A stretch of 14,595 nt of DNA, taken from Acidobacteria bacterium RIFCSPHIGHO2_01_FULL_67_28 (GTDB lineage: Bacteria > Acidobacteriota > Terriglobia > Acidiferrales > 2-02-FULL-67-57). Each line of letters opens with the position of its first letter. The first letter of the stretch is position 1. The translations under genes were made by a program, and so were the position numbers. The stretch covers positions 1 through 14,595 of the forward strand of contig MEKM01000126.1 of NCBI GenBank assembly GCA_001766965.1, read 5' to 3'. Below the pieces are notes generated by a model. It was not told the DNA's origin, searched no databases, and saw nothing but the letters and a program-made list of their open reading frames with translations. Below are positions 11,604 to 14,595 of this stretch, piece after piece.

Positions 11604-12470
11604 TTAGGCGGAAGGGGCACTCGCGGGCGGGGCCGGCGGGAAGCGGCGCTGGTACCAGAGGGTTTCGCTGGCCCGCTGCCACACGCGCGTCGCCAGCCAG
11701 AGCAGCACCACGGCCTGGCCGAGCAGGAAGGAAAGCCCCACCGACTCCGCCGGCACAAACTTCACCCACACCCAGGCCGCCAGCGCCAGTCCCGCCCAGG
11801 CCACGAGAGTGATGCGCAGGTAGAGCCAGAAGAGCGATCCGAAGTTGGCGGCCGTGAGCTTGAGCGCCCGCCAGAGCGTGCGGCGCATGGCCCGCTCCCC
11901 TTCCGCCACGGCGCGCACCTGGGCCAGGTCGAACCAGAGCCGAATCGCCACGAGCAGCACCCAGAGCAGCAGGAACCCGCCCAGCTCCACCCAGAAGCCG
12001 AGCATCTCCCGGGGCGAGTCGCTGGCCAGCCGGCCGGAGACGCGGCTTAGCAGGCCGGCCAGAATCCCCACGGGCACGAGCGCAATCAGCAGGAACAGCA
12101 GCAGGCGCACGAAGCGCCAGAAGAAGCCGCCGCAGGCGGCGAAAAACTCTCCCGCGCCCAGGCTCTGGTCGCGACGGTAAGCTTCCAGCACGCCGCCGGT
12201 GGCGAAAAGGAAGAAAACGAAGAATAGGAAGGAGAAGACAAACGAGCCCATCAAGAGTTGAGCCGGAGAAACCTCCGGCTGGGCGAGCAGCTCGATGAAA
12301 GCCGTCAGGTCGAAGCCCTTCACCAAACGCTCGGCCGCCAGGCTGGAGTTGAGCACGCCGCCAAAGCTCATGCTGGCGCGCAGGGCGGCAGGCAGGGCCA
12401 GCAGCAGGTTGACGCCGTACACCCACCAGAGCACCCGCTGGCGGCGCCAGACCAAGCGCGCCCCGGCCAC
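11604..12470 (-). CDS. Six-helix integral membrane protein of unknown function
   Basis: I do not recognise a named family. The protein (about 288 residues) has roughly six hydrophobic helices: near residues 13-30 (VLWWVYGVNLLLALPAAL), 70-95, 116-140, 158-180, 208-235 and 245-263. Basic residues such as RRDQS and RRTLWRALK lie in the loops. Its C-terminus is Pro/Ala-rich. Three GTG codons in a row (12476, 12473, 12470) could start it; 12470 has the best spacing from GGAG at 12476-12479, so I used it. It lies about 45 bases downstream of the M1 metallopeptidase on the same strand, with no terminator seen between them, so they probably form an operon and may work together at the membrane. No terminator is visible beyond its stop, where the permease-tail copy and repeats lie. 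Confidence 0.8.
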   Translation of the reverse strand: MAGARLVWRRQRVLWWVYGVNLLLALPAALRASMSFGGVLNSSLAAERLVKGFDLTAFIELLAQPEVSPAQLLMGSFVFSFLFFVFFLFATGGVLEAYRRDQSLGAGEFFAACGGFFWRFVRLLLFLLIALVPVGILAGLLSRVSGRLASDSPREMLGFWVELGGFLLLWVLLVAIRLWFDLAQVRAVAEGERAMRRTLWRALKLTAANFGSLFWLYLRITLVAWAGLALAAWVWVKFVPAESVGLSFLLGQAVVLLWLATRVWQRASETLWYQRRFPPAPPASAPSA

Positions 12471-12516
12471 CACCACTCCGGGTTCGCCTCGGCTCCTCTC
12501 ATTCCCCTCTCCCGCC

Positions 12517-14499
12517 CTACGCCAGCCAGGCCAGCCACTGGGCCAGGAACTGGGTCAAGAAGAGCCAGTACTGGGCCAGCTTGCGGGTGGCGCGCCGATG
12601 GCTCTCGCGGGTGCGGCTGTTGTTGAAGAGGTTCGTATCCAGCCAGACCTTGTGGTCGGGATCGATCTCCGCCGAGACCACCCTGGCCTTCTTCTCATAG
12701 CGGAAGCGCACCCAGCGGTCGCGGCCGTCCCAGTGCTCGCGCACGGTTTCGCCGTTGTCGAACTTGACCTCCACCTCGACGGGGAAGATGAAATCCCCTT
12801 TGCGGTGCACGACCACGAAGGAGCGGAAGAGGGTTTCGCCTTTTTTCTCTTCCGGCGGGTTCTCCTCGTGCCAGTCGGCGCGGTCGGAGCGGAGCGTGCG
12901 GACCTGGTAGTCGAGGACGTGCGTCCCGCGCACCGCCTGGTCGAAGAACCAGCCGAGGTTCTGCCCCGAGACTTCTTCGACGGTACGCAAGAAATCTTCC
13001 TCGGTGGGATGGGTGAAGCGGTAGCGCTGGAAGTAGGTTTGCAGGGCGCGGCGCAGGGTCTCTTCGCCGATGAGGCTTTCCAGGGTGCGCAGCACGGTGG
13101 CGGTCTTGGCGTAGGTGACCGTGCCGTAGGCCCCGCCCGACATGAACTCGTAGGCGGAACGGGTCATGGGGTCGGTGTCGGGCACAGCGCGGTACTGGAG
13201 GCGGGACAGGCGGGCGTCGCCGGCGGTCATTCCCCAGAGGTTGAGGACGGAGGTCTCCTCGCCGTAGAGCGCCGCCATCACTTTGGTTTCGACGTACGCG
13301 TTGATGCCTTCATCGAGCCAGGCGTCCTCGAACTCGTTCGTGGCCACCATCCCGTACCAGTACTGGTGGCCGAACTCGTGCTCGACCACGATTTCCGGGA
13401 GCAGCAGCCCGGCCGGCATCCACCAGGTGGTGCTGGCGGTGATGAGCATGGGGTATTCCATCCCGCCGGCGCCGAAGCCGCCGTGCGGCGGGTCCACCAC
13501 AGTGATCTGGGTGTAGGGATAGGGGCCGAACCAGCGGTCGTAGAGCCGCAGCGTGCCCTGGAGGGCTTGCAGATAGCGGGGCGCCTGCGCCAGGTGGCCG
13601 GGCTGCATAAGCAGGCGGATCTTCACCGGGCCCAGGCCGCCGGTAAACGAATCTTCCACCACCCGAAAGCTGGGGTCGGCGGTCCAGACAAAGTCGTGGA
13701 CGTCTTCGGCGCGGAAGGCAAGGGTCTGGGTGCCGTCGGGGTTCGGCTGCCGGCCCACTTCGACTCCAGTCGCGCCGACCACGGTGCCCTGCGGCAGGGT
13801 CACCTTCACGTCGTAGGTTCCGAAGTCGGCGAAAAACTCGGTGTTGCGGTGGAACTGGTGGCAGTTCCAGGCGCCGCGCCACCACACGCCCACCTTGGGG
13901 AACCACTGCCCGACCATGAAGAAGTCGCGCTTGTAGCCGGTGCGGGCGAGGACTTCGGGCAACTGCGCGCGGAAAGCAATCTTGAACTGCACTTCGCCGC
14001 CATGCGGCACCGGCCGCGGCAGCCGCACCTGGAACACGGTGCGGTCATCCGGGTTGCCATCATCGGGCTGGATGAATTCCATCTTGCCGGTCAGGTCGCC
14101 CTGGCCGACAACTTCGAGCCGGGTCACTTCAATCGAGCCGCGGTACTTCTCCTTCCACTCGAAGTCGGGGCTGCCCTGCCGCACCTCCCGCATGAAGGTG
14201 GACTGCGGCTGGAAGGCATTCAGGTAGAGGTGGAAGGCAAAGAGGTCAAGCGGGCGGCCGGTGCGGTTGCGGTAGGTGAGGGTTTCGGTGGCTTCGAGGG
14301 TTTTCTTCTCCGTGTCCAGGCGCGCTTCGATTTGGTAGGCGACCACGCGCTCGGAGAGCGGCGTATCCGGCGTGAAGGTGGAAGCGGCGGGCGGGGGGAG
14401 CTCCGGGGCAGGCGCGGCGGCGGCCACGAGCGCCGCGGCGGCCAGAACACTCACCAGGGCAAAAACTTTCGGAGGAACAGCTCGGAGTCGGGGCTGCAC
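12517..14499 (-). CDS. M1-family zinc metallopeptidase, secreted
   Basis: This 660-residue protein is an M1 (gluzincin) aminopeptidase-like enzyme. The N-terminus is a signal peptide (PPKVFALVSVLAAAALVAAA, cleavage near residue 28). A beta-rich domain follows (about 45-310). In the catalytic domain GGMEYP (around Glu348) takes the place of GAMEN. HEFGH (374-378) and Glu397 in AWLDEG give the zinc site HExxH-x18-E, and Tyr463 in TYAKTA is at the expected distance for the transition-state tyrosine. The C-terminal part (about 540-630) is beta-rich, and the last 20 residues (QYWLFLTQFLAQWLAWLA) are strongly hydrophobic and Trp-rich, like a membrane-contact helix. The GTG at 14499 has an ideal GGAGG five bases upstream; GTG 14505 abuts that site. 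It heads an operon with the membrane protein. Substrate is unknown; it probably acts in the periplasm or on the cell surface. Confidence 0.93.
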   Translation of the reverse strand: MQPRLRAVPPKVFALVSVLAAAALVAAAAPAPELPPPAASTFTPDTPLSERVVAYQIEARLDTEKKTLEATETLTYRNRTGRPLDLFAFHLYLNAFQPQSTFMREVRQGSPDFEWKEKYRGSIEVTRLEVVGQGDLTGKMEFIQPDDGNPDDRTVFQVRLPRPVPHGGEVQFKIAFRAQLPEVLARTGYKRDFFMVGQWFPKVGVWWRGAWNCHQFHRNTEFFADFGTYDVKVTLPQGTVVGATGVEVGRQPNPDGTQTLAFRAEDVHDFVWTADPSFRVVEDSFTGGLGPVKIRLLMQPGHLAQAPRYLQALQGTLRLYDRWFGPYPYTQITVVDPPHGGFGAGGMEYPMLITASTTWWMPAGLLLPEIVVEHEFGHQYWYGMVATNEFEDAWLDEGINAYVETKVMAALYGEETSVLNLWGMTAGDARLSRLQYRAVPDTDPMTRSAYEFMSGGAYGTVTYAKTATVLRTLESLIGEETLRRALQTYFQRYRFTHPTEEDFLRTVEEVSGQNLGWFFDQAVRGTHVLDYQVRTLRSDRADWHEENPPEEKKGETLFRSFVVVHRKGDFIFPVEVEVKFDNGETVREHWDGRDRWVRFRYEKKARVVSAEIDPDHKVWLDTNLFNNSRTRESHRRATRKLAQYWLFLTQFLAQWLAWLA

Positions 14500-14538
14500 T
14501 TCCACCTCCGCTCGCGCGGGTGGGAGTCAAGGCCGCCC

Positions 14539-14567
14539 AGCATAGTTGAGCCGGCGGTTGCAGGCAA
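14539..14567 (-). promoter_or_regulatory. Promoter of the M1 peptidase operon
   Basis: On the minus strand TTGCCT (14567-14562) and TATGCT (14544-14539) are 17 bases apart and match the sigma-70 hexamers at four of six positions each. The predicted start near 14532 leaves a leader of about 33 bases to the GTG at 14499 with its GGAGG site. Confidence 0.6.
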
Positions 14568-14595
14568 GGGAATCCGCCGGCGGGGCTGGCGGGAG

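Noticed and set aside
11329..12426. 365-codon minus-strand frame overlapping the membrane protein
   Set aside because: Out of frame with the six-helix protein; Pro/Arg/Gly-rich and starting within it, ending in repeat sequence.

Overview
This 14.6 kb, high-GC window looks like an ordinary chromosomal housekeeping stretch from an Acidobacteriota-like bacterium. That assignment is inference: it rests on the gene mix, the GC-rich third codon positions, and dense palindromic intergenic repeats. No rRNA, marker protein or database match supports it. There are no phage genes, no transposase, no CRISPR array and no tRNA that I can see.

Layout, left to right. 1-187: folded repeat. 188-463 (+): YggX-like Fe(II)-trafficking protein. 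464-664: palindromic repeat plus a second copy of the last seven yggX codons. 665-1237 (+): secreted protein of unknown family. 1282-1929 (+): ribonuclease HII. 2026-4641 (+): large tetratricopeptide-repeat (TPR) protein with Ala/Pro linkers. 4724-5648 (+): small two-helix membrane protein overlapping a ThiE/TenI-family gene. 5677-5757: long hairpin repeat. 5792-6151 (+): SnoaL/NTF2-like protein. 6366-6920 (-): Spy/CpxP-like periplasmic protein with its own terminator. 7133-8619 (+): ruvX(yqgF)-mltG. 8730-10762 (+): lipoprotein and FtsX/MacB-type permease. 10763-11603: 841 bp without a gene, packed with several palindrome classes and ending in a second copy of the permease's last twelve codons. 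11604-14499 (-): six-helix membrane protein downstream of an M1-type zinc metallopeptidase.

Functional grouping: ruvX-mltG form a one-base-overlap operon. The lipoprotein-permease pair overlaps by four bases and resembles a LolA/LolCE- or MacB-type export pair, but no ATPase gene follows. The M1 peptidase and the membrane protein form a second, opposite-strand operon.

The most unusual signal is a repeated 'gene-tail echo'. Downstream of both yggX and the permease lies a second, diverged copy of the gene's final codons and stop. It is separated from the gene by palindromic repeats, including two members of the same roughly 95 bp family. Nine of ten base differences in the two pairs fall at third codon positions, so both copies appear to have evolved as coding sequence. 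A weaker third case follows the SnoaL-like gene. This fits repeat-associated replacement or rebuilding of gene 3' ends, or remnants of deleted paralogues. Comparative genomics is needed to choose between them.
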